From a beta proteobacterium AAP99 (lineage in GTDB: Bacteria > Pseudomonadota > Gammaproteobacteria > Burkholderiales > Burkholderiaceae_C): a stretch of 64,000 nucleotides of DNA. Under the pieces are notes generated by a model that saw only the letters and a program-made list of their open reading frames with translations, was not told where the DNA came from and searched no databases. Both the position numbers and the translations under genes were made by a program. The stretch lies in contig LJIA01000005.1 of the NCBI GenBank assembly GCA_001295775.1, positions 124,001 to 188,000 on the forward strand, written 5' to 3'. Shown here one piece after another: positions 39,136 through 49,555 of this stretch (position 1 is the first letter of the stretch; every line of letters starts with the position of its first letter).

Positions 39136-40104
39136 ATGGCCACGCTAAACGCCGAAGAGCAGCAGGCCTTCGAATCACTGGCACTCAAGCGCTTAGTGTT
39201 TTGGGAGAGAGTTGTTCGGAGCGAACTAGAGATGCTCGTCCATGCGCACGGCGAGTCTGCCAAGCGCACTTGGCGCACCTATTTTCCGCTCATCGGGCGC
39301 GGCCAACCTACAGCCCAGTTGGAGTGGGAGCCGTGCTGGGTAGACCTTTGCCACTGGAGCGGGTTCCGCCGCGAGGCTGCGCTGCACAGTTTGCGTGAAC
39401 CGGCTGAAAGCGCCTTCTTGCTAGCCCTCGTCTTGCGTCGACTGAACGATTGGGTGCCGCAGGTCAGAGCTGCTGCGAATTTCGCCGTCAGCCGGCTGCT
39501 ATGTGGATGCAGCCCGGCAGTCGCAGTTGATGCCATCCTGACAATGATGGCGCAGTGGGGGGACTGGGGGCGCATCAGCGACGATGACAAGCATTTCATC
39601 GCAGGCATTCTCGCTGACCCCAATATCAAAGCGGCTTTCGTGGAGCGTCTGTCTGCTGCATCAAGTGGTCCTATGGCTCTGGCCTTGCGCGAAGCCTTGC
39701 GCACAGACGCTCTCGACACTCACCTTCCAGCCATTGCGACCAGCAGCGTCCAACCAGCGGTCCGCGCTCGGGCTTATCGGGCGCTCCTTGTTGGTCAAGC
39801 CACATGGGTCGAACGCCGAAGGTGGGTATGGACTGACGTTAGATATTGCGAAGGCAGGCTTGAGGCCGTGATCGGCCGCAGACCTCTTGCCGCCAAACCT
39901 GAGCGTATGGCTACGCTGAAGTCTGCTGCCGTAGACCGGTCTGCGCTCGTACGAAAAGTGGCGGCTGAAGCGCTGATTCGGGAAGTACCGACCCTTGGTC
40001 ACTTGGCTTTGCCACTAGCGGAAGCCTTTGGCGCCGATAGTTCTGCGCCGGTTGCCGAACGCGGGCAGTTCGCCCTACGACAGATTCTCGGACCGGCGAC
40101 CTGA
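39136..40104 (+). CDS. HEAT-repeat-like unknown protein, lower GC than neighbours
   Basis: This 322-aa protein is not recognised. It consists of repeating helical pairs with the spacing of HEAT-like repeats, for example NDWVPQVRAAANFAVSRLL, SSVQPAVRARAYRALLVG and DRSALVRKVAAEALIREV. Such proteins are scaffolds for protein binding. The gene uses codons rare elsewhere here (TTA and CTA leucine, TTT) and its GC content is visibly lower, which suggests later acquisition. The frame runs up to a TTG at 39013, but the ATG at 39136 (GGCAGGC upstream) is the best start. It is followed by a shared terminator and the convergent TusA-like gene. Confidence 0.65.
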   Translation: MATLNAEEQQAFESLALKRLVFWERVVRSELEMLVHAHGESAKRTWRTYFPLIGRGQPTAQLEWEPCWVDLCHWSGFRREAALHSLREPAESAFLLALVLRRLNDWVPQVRAAANFAVSRLLCGCSPAVAVDAILTMMAQWGDWGRISDDDKHFIAGILADPNIKAAFVERLSAASSGPMALALREALRTDALDTHLPAIATSSVQPAVRARAYRALLVGQATWVERRRWVWTDVRYCEGRLEAVIGRRPLAAKPERMATLKSAAVDRSALVRKVAAEALIREVPTLGHLALPLAEAFGADSSAPVAERGQFALRQILGPAT

Positions 40105-40138
40105 CACCGACACGTCGCGCATACCATCGACGACAAAG

Positions 40139-40166
40139 CAAAGGGCCGGTATGAACCGGCCCTTTG
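40139..40166. terminator. Bidirectional terminator between convergent genes
   Basis: A perfect 12-bp stem (40139-40150 with 40155-40166) has an ATGA loop and AAA/TTT edges. It sits between the HEAT-like gene and the TusA-like gene, so it can serve both strands. Confidence 0.85.
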
Positions 40167-40184
40167 TTCATCGTGTCAGCTCGC

Positions 40185-40430
40185 TCAGGTGCGGCGGCGC
40201 AGGAAGTAATAGAACACGTTCTCGTGCTTGCCGTGCGCGACCAGTTCATTGCCGGTCTGCTTGGCAAAGGCGGTGAAGTCGCGTTCGCTGCCGGGGTCGG
40301 TGGCCTGGACGCGCAGCACATCGCCGGTTTCGAGATCGGCCAGCGCACGCTTGGCGCGCAGGATGGGCAGCGGGCAGGACAGGCCTCGGGCGTCCACGTC
40401 CTTGTTGTAGGGCATGTTCAGATCAACCAT
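40185..40430 (-). CDS. TusA/SirA-family sulfur carrier protein
   Basis: This 81-aa protein has the family signature DARGLSCPLPILRAKRAL, whose Cys is the persulfide carrier, and the beta-alpha-beta pattern ending in YYFLRRRT. TusA itself relays sulfur for 2-thiouridine synthesis, and other members serve molybdenum cofactor or sulfur oxidation. Which role applies here is not clear, and no tusBCD or dsr genes are near. The ATG at 40430 has GGAG six bases upstream and is preferred over an internal ATG at 40415. Confidence 0.88.
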   Translation of the reverse strand: MVDLNMPYNKDVDARGLSCPLPILRAKRALADLETGDVLRVQATDPGSERDFTAFAKQTGNELVAHGKHENVFYYFLRRRT

Positions 40431-40619
40431 GACAGGCTCCAGGGCGGGCCGGCGTGCATTCGCCAGCGGTCGGATTCTCGGGCTTGCGCACCGTGTCGGC
40501 GCAGAAGCCGACGGAACAAGTGCGCGGGACGCAGATGGTAGCCCAGCCGCCCGAATGCGGCGCGGCCGGGGCGCGGATTCCTGGCGAAAGCTCCCGGGAT
40601 TGCGGGAGCACCGGCCGGC

Positions 40620-41150
40620 TCAGGCCTGCGCGTTGCGCGCCAGCTCGGCCACCAGGCGCGGATGCAGGCGCGCCATCAGGTGGCTGCTGACGTACTGGCC
40701 GTCGCGAAAGGAATCGCCGCGCAGCGTGCCTTCAATCTCGAAACCGAACCGCCGGTACAGCGCAATGGCGCGCGCGTTGCCCGTGAACACGTGCAGCTCG
40801 ACCCGCAGAGCCTGGGCCCAGTCGTCTGCGTACCGCACGAGTTCGGTCATGAGCGCCGTGCCCACGCCCTTGCCCCAGGCATGCTGCGCAATGCCGATGC
40901 CCATGCGCCAGGTGTGGCGCTGGCGGACGCGCGCGCCGTCGCAGAACACGCCGGCATGGCCCACCACCTCGCCATCCAGCTCGGCCAGCAGCACGAGCTT
41001 GTCTTCCGTGTCTTCAGCCAGACGCTTCTTCCAACGCTCCACGCCCGGATGCGGCACCTGCAGCAGGTTGGCATACACCGCGTGGGCGGCATTAATGCGG
41101 GCAAAGTGCTCGGCATCGTCCAGCGTTGCACGGCGGATAGCGATCGTCAT
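40620..41150 (-). CDS. GNAT-family N-acetyltransferase (RimL/YhhY type)
   Basis: This 176-aa protein has the GNAT fold. IRRATLDDAEHFARIN starts it, and WRMGIGIAQHAWGKGVGTAL holds the acetyl-CoA pyrophosphate loop (Q/R-x-x-G-x-G/A variant HAWGKGVG). ELHVFTGNARAIALYRRFGF is the C-terminal motif B with the asparagine and tyrosine. The order and sequence fit the YhhY/SpeG-like branch that acetylates amino acids or polyamines, but the substrate is unknown. It stands alone, with a 189-base gap on its 3' side that shows no feature. Confidence 0.88.
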   Translation of the reverse strand: MTIAIRRATLDDAEHFARINAAHAVYANLLQVPHPGVERWKKRLAEDTEDKLVLLAELDGEVVGHAGVFCDGARVRQRHTWRMGIGIAQHAWGKGVGTALMTELVRYADDWAQALRVELHVFTGNARAIALYRRFGFEIEGTLRGDSFRDGQYVSSHLMARLHPRLVAELARNAQA

Positions 41151-41254
41151 AGTTTGGCCGAATTCAACTGTTACTTAACTTGATCAATCCCACTTTCCGC
41201 ATACCAGTAGACGATCTCGGTAAATTTTCGACCTTTTCATATCATGGCCGATTT
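41151..41254. other. AT-rich intergenic patch
   Basis: This 104-base AT-rich stretch between the lipoprotein stop and the GNAT start holds no ORF. It must include the GNAT promoter; no clear hexamers were found. Confidence 0.4.
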
Positions 41255-41695
41255 TCACTGCTTCGGCTGAGCATCCGGCTTCGGATCGGTAGGCGGGGTG
41301 GGCGACGGAGCGGGCACGGGGCTCGGCACCGGCAAGGGAACGGCCACCGGGGCAGGCGCTGCGGCAGGCGCAGGCGTCACCGCGGGGCCGGGGGTTGAGG
41401 GCGCGGCCGGGACGCTCGGGATCGCCGCAGCAGCGGCCCCGGCTCCTGCGGCTGCGGCCTTGGGCTTGTCCGGAATCACGGCGTCTGCCGCGGCCCCGAC
41501 GGCCTTGCCCGCAATGCGCGCGGTGCCGATGGCTGCATCCGCGGCCAGACCGACGCCCTTCACGGCCACGCTCGCCGCGGTGTCCACCACCGAGATCACC
41601 GTGCAGGCCGACAGCGCGCATGCCGCCACGCAGAGGGTCAGCCCCCGCGTCATGGTGCGCAGGGGCAGCTTGTGGAACCAGAGCGCGGCGTTCAT
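41255..41695 (-). CDS. Small Ala/Pro-rich lipoprotein downstream of alaS
   Basis: This 146-aa protein has a lipoprotein signal: a basic N-region, a hydrophobic stretch and the lipobox LSAC at residues 28-31. The mature part begins TVISVVDTAASVAVKGVGLA, an alanine/valine/glycine-rich region like that in small uncharacterised proteobacterial lipoproteins, and then becomes a Pro/Ala tail. It is probably anchored in the outer membrane by lipid; function is unknown. The ATG at 41695, 13 bases after the alaS stop, suggests translational coupling. An alternative ATG at 41653 would give a shorter signal peptide. Confidence 0.7.
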   Translation of the reverse strand: MNAALWFHKLPLRTMTRGLTLCVAACALSACTVISVVDTAASVAVKGVGLAADAAIGTARIAGKAVGAAADAVIPDKPKAAAAGAGAAAAAIPSVPAAPSTPGPAVTPAPAAAPAPVAVPLPVPSPVPAPSPTPPTDPKPDAQPKQ

Positions 41696-41708
41696 CAGCG
41701 GATCCAGA

Positions 41709-44321
<2,613 letters not shown>

Positions 44322-44404
44322 GGGCCGGATGCTCGGTCGCTGGCGTGCAAGGGGGCGCACGCGCTCTGTGGTGAAGAGGAACCGCCGATTTTAGGGGCCA
44401 GAAG

Positions 44405-44438
44405 ACCAACGGCCCGCGCTGCGGCGGGCCGTTGGTCA
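44405..44438. terminator. Strong hairpin terminator
   Basis: A perfect 14-bp stem (44405-44418 with 44425-44438) closes a 6-base loop. It lies between the start of alaS and the stop of the repeat protein, so it ends the leftward repeat-protein transcript. The U-tract is short. Confidence 0.75.
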
Positions 44439-44504
44439 CTCGGGGAGGAAAGGCCTGGGGAACGTGGGGCGCGTCTGGCGGACGCCCGGCCTTGGCGCGA
44501 GGGC

Positions 44505-45095
44505 TCAGCCGCGCGTCTTGTCGTTGTGCTTCTTGTTGTAGATCTTGGCGGACTGGTGGTTCTGCCGGGCATTGATGCGGGCCTGCTCGGCCGCGCTCAC
44601 ATGGCCGTCAGCACCGGCACGGGCCTGGGCACCATCCACACGGGCCTGGCCGCGCTCGAGATGGCCCACTTCCTTGTTCGTGAGCGAGCCGTTCTTCACG
44701 CCATTGGCGATGCGCTGCTCCTGGTTCGCGTCACGCTGCACGGTCTGCTGCATGCGCTGGCTGGATGCGGAGTTGGGGTTGCCGGTCTGCGCGTCGTGCT
44801 TTTCCTTGTAGATGTCCTGGCTGACCTTGTTCTGGGCGGCATCGATGCGCTGGCGCTCTGCGGGGCTGAGCTTGCCGTCCTTCAAGGCGTTGGCCTGCAT
44901 GCGGTCCACGCGGGCTTCCTGTTTCTCAAGGCGGGCGGCTTCACGGGTTGTGAGCTGGCCGGACTTCAGGCCATTCTCGATGCGCTGCTGCTGATTGGCG
45001 TCGCGCTGGGTCATTTCGGCAGTATTGGTCTGGGCCATGGCGCCGGCGCTCAGGGCGGCACCGAGCAGCAGGGCAATGATCTTGGGGCGGGTCAT
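44505..45095 (-). CDS. Periplasmic protein of two tandem repeats
   Basis: This 196-aa protein has a signal peptide (MTRPKIIALLLGAALSAGAM, cleavage near AMAQ) and a highly charged mature part made of two copies of a unit about 75 residues long (about 31-104 and 121-194). Each copy has QRDANQ.QRI.NG, LE...ARVD, S.AE..RI...QN and ends IY.(E/K)KH. The pattern of short acidic-polar turns (LKDGKLSPAE, GADGHVSAAE) looks like loose EF-hand-like loops, although the calcium ligands are incomplete. Function is unknown. It is a single-gene unit, followed by a terminator. Confidence 0.8.
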   Translation of the reverse strand: MTRPKIIALLLGAALSAGAMAQTNTAEMTQRDANQQQRIENGLKSGQLTTREAARLEKQEARVDRMQANALKDGKLSPAERQRIDAAQNKVSQDIYKEKHDAQTGNPNSASSQRMQQTVQRDANQEQRIANGVKNGSLTNKEVGHLERGQARVDGAQARAGADGHVSAAEQARINARQNHQSAKIYNKKHNDKTRG

Positions 45096-45251
45096 GGGGG
45101 TCTCCAGTTCGGCTGGGCTTGAAGCAGTCATCGAGGTGCGCACCCGCCCTCAACGCAGAGCCCCCGCGCCGCCGCCGACCGACGGGTGTAACTGCGCGTA
45201 ATCCCGGGCGCGGCCCCGACAGGCTTCTGCAAGCTGCGCGCGGCCTGGCGG

Positions 45252-45998
45252 TCAGCGAAAGCGCGGGCCGATGAGGTCCAGCCGGTCAGTGCAGATCGCA
45301 TCCACGCCCCAGGCCAGCAGCTCGCGGGCGCGGCGCGGCTCGTTCACCGTGTAGGCCATCAGCCCGTAACCCGCGGCCTTGATGGCGGCGCAGCGCGCTT
45401 CGTCCAGATGATCGTGCCGCACGTGCGCGGCCACACAGCCAAGCGCAGCCAGCTGGGCGGCCCAGTCCTGCGGCAGTTCGCGCCAGAGCTGGGCCCGCGG
45501 CAGATGAGGCGCCGCCTGTGCTGCGGCCTGCAGCGCCTCGCGGCTGAAGGAGCTGAGCAGCGGCACGCCAGCCGCAGCCTGCGCGAAGTAGCGCGCGCAC
45601 AGACCCGCCGCCACTTCGCCTGTGCGAGCATCGCGCCCCGGTGCGGGCTTGATCTCGACATTCATGTGCATGCTTCGTGCGCTGCAGTAGGACAGCGCAT
45701 GGTCCAGGTGCGGCACGCGCGCGCCGGCGTAGCGCGGGTCCTTGAACCAGGCGCCGGCGTTCTTGCGCTGCAGGTCTTCCCAGCGGGTCTCGTTCATCTG
45801 GCCGGTGCCAAACACCGTGCGCCCGAACTCGGCATCGTGCATCAGCACGGGCTCGTCGTCCGCGGTGAGCATGACGTCGAACTCCACGCCCTGGAAGCCC
45901 ATCTGATGTGCGAGCTGCAGGGCCTGCACCGTGTTCTCCGGGGCGAGCGTGCCGCCGCCGCGGTGGGCATAGATGCGGGTGAAGTAGCTGTCGCTCAT
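45252..45998 (-). CDS. ugpQ: Glycerophosphodiester phosphodiesterase (UgpQ type, cytosolic)
   Basis: This 248-aa enzyme cleaves glycerophosphodiesters to glycerol 3-phosphate and an alcohol. The catalytic HRGGGTLAPENTVQAL and EFDVMLTADDEPVLMHD hold the His, Glu and Asp of the GDPD family, and IKPAPGRDAR comes later. No signal peptide is seen, so it resembles cytosolic UgpQ and would recycle phospholipid head groups. No ugpBAEC transporter is next to it. It is divergent from the acylphosphatase gene. The 156-base gap downstream shows no feature. Confidence 0.92.
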   Translation of the reverse strand: MSDSYFTRIYAHRGGGTLAPENTVQALQLAHQMGFQGVEFDVMLTADDEPVLMHDAEFGRTVFGTGQMNETRWEDLQRKNAGAWFKDPRYAGARVPHLDHALSYCSARSMHMNVEIKPAPGRDARTGEVAAGLCARYFAQAAAGVPLLSSFSREALQAAAQAAPHLPRAQLWRELPQDWAAQLAALGCVAAHVRHDHLDEARCAAIKAAGYGLMAYTVNEPRRARELLAWGVDAICTDRLDLIGPRFR

Positions 45999-46079
45999 GG
46001 GGGTTCAGTGTGGGGCAAGGTGCGCAGGATCGGGAAACTTCCCACGGCTGTGCGCAGCGATCAATCGCATACTTGCAGC

Positions 46080-46370
46080 ATGCCGGAACTTCACGTGATC
46101 GTCTCGGGCCGTGTGCAGGGCGTCGGATTTCGCGACGCGACGCAGGACATGGGCCAGCAGCTCGGGCTGGCGGGTTGGGTGCGCAATCGAAGCGATGGCA
46201 CCGTGCAGGTCTATGCCCGCGGCGAGGCGCCGATGCTGGGTGAGCTGCGCGCCTGGCTGGCGAGCGGCCCGCCGCTGGCACGGGTGGATGGCGTGCTGGA
46301 TCTGCCTGTGTCGGGCAACGAGCGGTCGATTTCGCCTTCGCAGAGCTTTGCGAGGCTGCCCACACTCTGA
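46080..46370 (+). CDS. acyP: Acylphosphatase
   Basis: This 96-aa protein hydrolyses acylphosphates such as carbamoyl or acetyl phosphate. The active-site loop is SGRVQGVGFRDATQDM, with the phosphate-binding Arg, and GWVRNRSDGTVQVYARG holds the catalytic Asn. The usual length is 90-100 aa. The ATG at 46080 begins the family N-terminus. It is divergent from ugpQ across 81 bases and convergent with the DUF2798 gene. Confidence 0.95.
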   Translation: MPELHVIVSGRVQGVGFRDATQDMGQQLGLAGWVRNRSDGTVQVYARGEAPMLGELRAWLASGPPLARVDGVLDLPVSGNERSISPSQSFARLPTL

Positions 46371-46479
46371 TTTGTCCGTTTATGACGGTATCTAAAGAGC
46401 GCCAACAGCTGTATCCGCTTGTCTGATGCGCGGAAACAGCATCTTTATTGACTGATGATTTTCTGTCCGAATTTGACGT
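46371..46479. other. AT-rich gap between convergent genes
   Basis: This 109-base stretch between the acylphosphatase and the DUF2798 stop is AT-rich and contains no ORF and no strong hairpin. Confidence 0.4.
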
Positions 46480-46710
46480 TTACTGCGCGACCGTGCGGGC
46501 ATTGACCCACTTTCGGATCGGCGGTGCGAGGACGAGCACGCAGCCGAACGCGGGCAGCCAGGCCAGCAGGAAGGCATGGGCCCAGCGGCTCACGAAGTCG
46601 CCAGTGATGCCGGTGTTGATGGCCGTGACGATGGCCGTCATGATGAAGGCCATCATCGTGCTCATGAGAAACGAGAACACCAGATGCGCGTAGCGGGCGG
46701 GGATCTTCAC
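46480..46710 (-). CDS. DUF2798-family small membrane protein
   Basis: This 76-aa protein has two membrane segments. The first, HLVFSFLMSTMMAFIMTAIV, is followed by the short NTGITGDFVSRWAHAFLLAW turn and a second hydrophobic stretch LPAFGCVLVLAPPIRKWV. This is the DUF2798 pattern, whose function is not known. The start is a GTG at 46710 with GAGGAG upstream; the longer frame lacks this. It begins ten bases after the stop of the GNAT gene, so it is the last gene of the run that starts with the two-component system. Confidence 0.85.
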   Translation of the reverse strand: MKIPARYAHLVFSFLMSTMMAFIMTAIVTAINTGITGDFVSRWAHAFLLAWLPAFGCVLVLAPPIRKWVNARTVAQ

Positions 46711-46720
46711 GGGCGGCTCC

Positions 46721-47185
46721 TCAGTCCGTCTGGCCGGCAGACAAGCGTTGATACACCTGTGGATCATGCCGCTCCATCATGCGCTCCGGCCGTTCCAGCG
46801 GCGTGAAGCCGTAGCCGGCATACAGCGCATGAGCGTCGCGCGTGGCCAGCATGAAGCGGCGCAGGTTCATCAGCTCCGGCTGCGCAAACAGCGTCGAAAG
46901 CATGACGCGCGATAGCCCGCGTCCGCGGTGCTCGGGCAAGACATAGACGTCGGCCAGGTAGGCAAAAGTCGCGTGATCGGTGATCGCACGCGCAAAGGCC
47001 ACCTGCTGGCCTTCGGCGGCCACCACGCCCACGCACAGCGAGTGGCGAACGGCGCGTTCCACCACCTCAAGCGGAATGCCCGCACCCCAGTAGGTGTGGG
47101 TCAGAAAGGCGTGCACGGCGAACACGTCCATCCGCTCTGCGCCCAGGTGAAGCGCATAGCCCGGAGGGAGCTGTTCCGTGCTCAT
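46721..47185 (-). CDS. GNAT-family N-acetyltransferase
   Basis: This 154-aa protein is a GNAT acetyltransferase. YLADVYVLPEHRGRGLSRVM holds the acetyl-CoA loop R-G-R-G, and FMLATRDAHALYAGYGFTPL is the C-terminal motif. The Tyr-rich end (ERMMERHDPQVYQRL) is typical of the uncharacterised group often annotated as GNAT family. Its ATG overlaps the stop of the M61 peptidase gene as ATGA, so the two are translationally coupled. The substrate is unknown. An upstream in-frame start at 47197 is less likely because of that overlap. Confidence 0.9.
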   Translation of the reverse strand: MSTEQLPPGYALHLGAERMDVFAVHAFLTHTYWGAGIPLEVVERAVRHSLCVGVVAAEGQQVAFARAITDHATFAYLADVYVLPEHRGRGLSRVMLSTLFAQPELMNLRRFMLATRDAHALYAGYGFTPLERPERMMERHDPQVYQRLSAGQTD

Positions 47186-48978
47186 GCGGCCAACCACTGG
47201 CGGCGCAGCTTGCGCTTTTCCAGCGCCGCCTTGTCCGAGGCGATCAGCTTCACGCTCGTGGCGGGCGGCACGGCGAGCTTCACCCGGACGTCAATCAGCT
47301 CATCGCGCCGAAAAGCGTGCACCGTGACCGTGTCGCCTGCGCGGTAGCGCGAAAGCAGCCCGTCCAGATTGCCCGGCGTCGCGCGCAGCCCGTCGATGGC
47401 GACGATCACGTCGTTGGCGGACAGGCCCGCTGCGTGGGCCGGCTCGCCGTTGAAGGCGGTGGCAATCACGCAGTCACTGCCCTGCCCCTTGGTGCGTACC
47501 CCCAGGCTGGGCGTGCTGCCCTCGGCGCGCTGGCTATAGCTGATGCCCAGCGCAGCAAACAGCGGTTCCAGCGGCAGATCCTGTGTGGTTTCGGTGGCCA
47601 GATGCAGTTCACGCGAGAGATCCAGGCCCGTGGCCTGCTTCATGAGGCCCGTGATCTCTTCCGGCGCCACGCCCTGTGGCTTGCCCTGATAGAAGTCGCG
47701 CCCGAAGCGCGTCCAGAGCAGGCGCATGAAGTCGTCCAGGCTCTTTCGTCCGCGCGTCCGGGTGCGGATGCTCAGGTCCAGATACAGCGCCACCAGCGAG
47801 CCCTTGGTGTAGTAGCTGACGATGGCGTTGGGGCTGTTCTCGTCCTGGCGGTAGTACTTGGTCCAGGCGTCGAAGCTGCTCTGCGCGACGCTCTGCTTGA
47901 GGCGGCCAGGGCCGCGCAACACGCCGCTTACGGTCTTGGCCAGGGCCTTGAGGTACTGATCCTCGGTCATCAAGCCGGCGCGCGCGAGGATCAGGTCGTC
48001 GTAGTAGCTGGTGAAGCCTTCGAACAGCCAGAGCAGCGGTGTGTGGGTCTCGCGGCTCAGGTCGTAGGGTGCGAACACCGCCGGCTTGATGCGCTTGACG
48101 TTCCAGGTGTGGAAGTACTCGTGGCTCACCAGCCCGAGGAAGTTGCGGTAGCCCTCGCTGCTGTCGGCGCTGCCGGTCTGCGGCAGATCATTGCGATTGC
48201 AGACCAGCGCAGTGGAGGCGCGGTGCTCGAGCCCACCATAGCCATCGCCCACGGCCATGGTCATGAAGACATAGCGATCACTGCTGTCCAGGAAGGGCGC
48301 CAGCGCGGTCTTGGGCTCGAAGAACCTGATCTGCGCTTCGCAGATCTTCTTGAAGTCCGCTTCCAGACGCGCCATGTCCAGACCCGGCACGCGGCCGGTG
48401 ATGGCGATGTCGTGCCGCGCGCCGCAGGCCTCGAAACCGCCGGCGGCAAAGCTGCCCATCTCCACCGGATGATCGACCAGCGCGTCATAGTCCGGCGCCA
48501 CGTAGCTGCCGAACGCCTGCGGCTTGGTGCCTTTGCTTCTGGGCAGGCTGGTGGCGACCTTCCAGTTACGTACGCCCTTGGGTGCACGAATCTCCAGCTC
48601 ATGCGGCAGATGCTCCGCACCGTGGACGCGCAGGAACACGCTGGTGCCATTGAAGAAGCCGTAGTGCTGGTCCAGATGCGCGGTGCGCACGGAAAGGTCC
48701 CAGGCATAGACCTGCATGGTCACCGCAAGCGGCCCCTTGCAGGGTGCAGCGCGCCAGGTGTCCTTGTCCAGCTTGGTGAGCGCCACGGGCTTCTTGCCGC
48801 TTGCGGCCGAGATGCTGACGATGTTCTTGGCGAACTCGCGGATCATGTAGCTGCCGGCAATCCAGGCCGGCAGGCTCAGCACCTGACCCTCGGGCGCGGG
48901 TCGCTCGACAGTGAGCGTGATCTCGTAGAGGTGGGCCGCCGGGTCAGCGGGGATGATGCTGTAGGAAATCTTCTGCAC
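47182..48978 (-). CDS. M61-family glycyl aminopeptidase with PDZ domain
   Basis: This 598-aa protein belongs to peptidase family M61. The N-terminal beta domain (ISYSIIPADPAAHLYEITLT) is followed by the zinc site HEYFHTWNVKRI and the downstream Glu in LLWLFEGFTSYYDDL. A C-terminal PDZ domain follows (CVIATAFNGEPAHAAGLSAN). Family members remove N-terminal glycine or alanine. No signal peptide is seen with the GTG at 48978, so it may be cytoplasmic; a longer frame overlaps the next gene. It overlaps the MobA-like gene by 35 bases at its start and the GNAT gene by ATGA at its end. Confidence 0.9.
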   Translation of the reverse strand: MQKISYSIIPADPAAHLYEITLTVERPAPEGQVLSLPAWIAGSYMIREFAKNIVSISAASGKKPVALTKLDKDTWRAAPCKGPLAVTMQVYAWDLSVRTAHLDQHYGFFNGTSVFLRVHGAEHLPHELEIRAPKGVRNWKVATSLPRSKGTKPQAFGSYVAPDYDALVDHPVEMGSFAAGGFEACGARHDIAITGRVPGLDMARLEADFKKICEAQIRFFEPKTALAPFLDSSDRYVFMTMAVGDGYGGLEHRASTALVCNRNDLPQTGSADSSEGYRNFLGLVSHEYFHTWNVKRIKPAVFAPYDLSRETHTPLLWLFEGFTSYYDDLILARAGLMTEDQYLKALAKTVSGVLRGPGRLKQSVAQSSFDAWTKYYRQDENSPNAIVSYYTKGSLVALYLDLSIRTRTRGRKSLDDFMRLLWTRFGRDFYQGKPQGVAPEEITGLMKQATGLDLSRELHLATETTQDLPLEPLFAALGISYSQRAEGSTPSLGVRTKGQGSDCVIATAFNGEPAHAAGLSANDVIVAIDGLRATPGNLDGLLSRYRAGDTVTVHAFRRDELIDVRVKLAVPPATSVKLIASDKAALEKRKLRRQWLAA

Positions 48979-49552
48979 GGTCGCGGTCTGCGGGGGTGTC
49001 GATGTCGAGCAGGATACCGGCGTCATCGCACTCCATGGTCCGGAGCAGGTGGCTGTCCAGCACGCTGCGTGCACCGGCATCACCGCGCAGCGCGAGCAGC
49101 GAGGCCTGGCACTGCACGCTGAAAGCCACCGGATGCCCGCGCAGCCCGCCATGCGTGGGCGCCACGCAGTCTGCCTTGCCGATCCGCAGCTGCCGCGCCA
49201 CCTCGCGGATCGTGGCCGGGGACACGCAGGGCATGTCCGCAGGCAGCACCAGCCAGCCGGCGGGCGACTGCCAGGTGGCGACGGCCTGCGCGATCACCTC
49301 GCCCATGCCGCCCGAGCAGACGTGATGGGGAACGTCCTCGCGCCGCGCGATCTCGATGATGGAAGGCGGTGTATGACTGCTCACGCACAGTCCGATCGGC
49401 AAGCCTGCTGCCTGCACATGCTTGAGCGTGATCGAGAACACGCTGGAATCCGCAAGATCTGCCGTGAGCTTGTGGGTGTCCGGCTGCTCCTCGCGCCAGC
49501 GGGTGGCCTGGCCGGCAGCCAGCAGCAGGACGATGGGGCTCAGAGTCAGCAT
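48944..49552 (-). CDS. MobA-like (MocA type) NTP transferase
   Basis: This 202-aa protein has the nucleotidyltransferase fold of the MobA/MocA group. [11 protein letters not shown] is the nucleotide loop, THKL supplies the lysine, LPADMPCVSPATI binds the metal and GHPVAFSVQCQ is the product site. MocA attaches CMP to molybdopterin for xanthine oxidase type enzymes, and CofC-like members act on other cofactors. A molybdenum hydroxylase lies 10 kb away, which makes a MocA role attractive but not proven. It starts three bases after the sensor kinase stop and overlaps the peptidase gene. The opening loop GQATRW is slightly degenerate compared with GxSxRMG. Confidence 0.8.
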   Translation of the reverse strand: MLTLSPIVLLLAAGQATRWREEQPDTHKLTADLADSSVFSITLKHVQAAGLPIGLCVSSHTPPSIIEIARREDVPHHVCSGGMGEVIAQAVATWQSPAGWLVLPADMPCVSPATIREVARQLRIGKADCVAPTHGGLRGHPVAFSVQCQASLLALRGDAGARSVLDSHLLRTMECDDAGILLDIDTPADRDRAEDFLQHHPR

Positions 49553-49555
49553 GGG

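Noticed and set aside
46721-47185. Possible toxin-antitoxin pairing of the GNAT with the small DUF2798 gene
   Set aside because: GNAT toxins pair with DNA-binding antitoxins; DUF2798 is a two-helix membrane protein, and the pair lies at the end of a longer operon.
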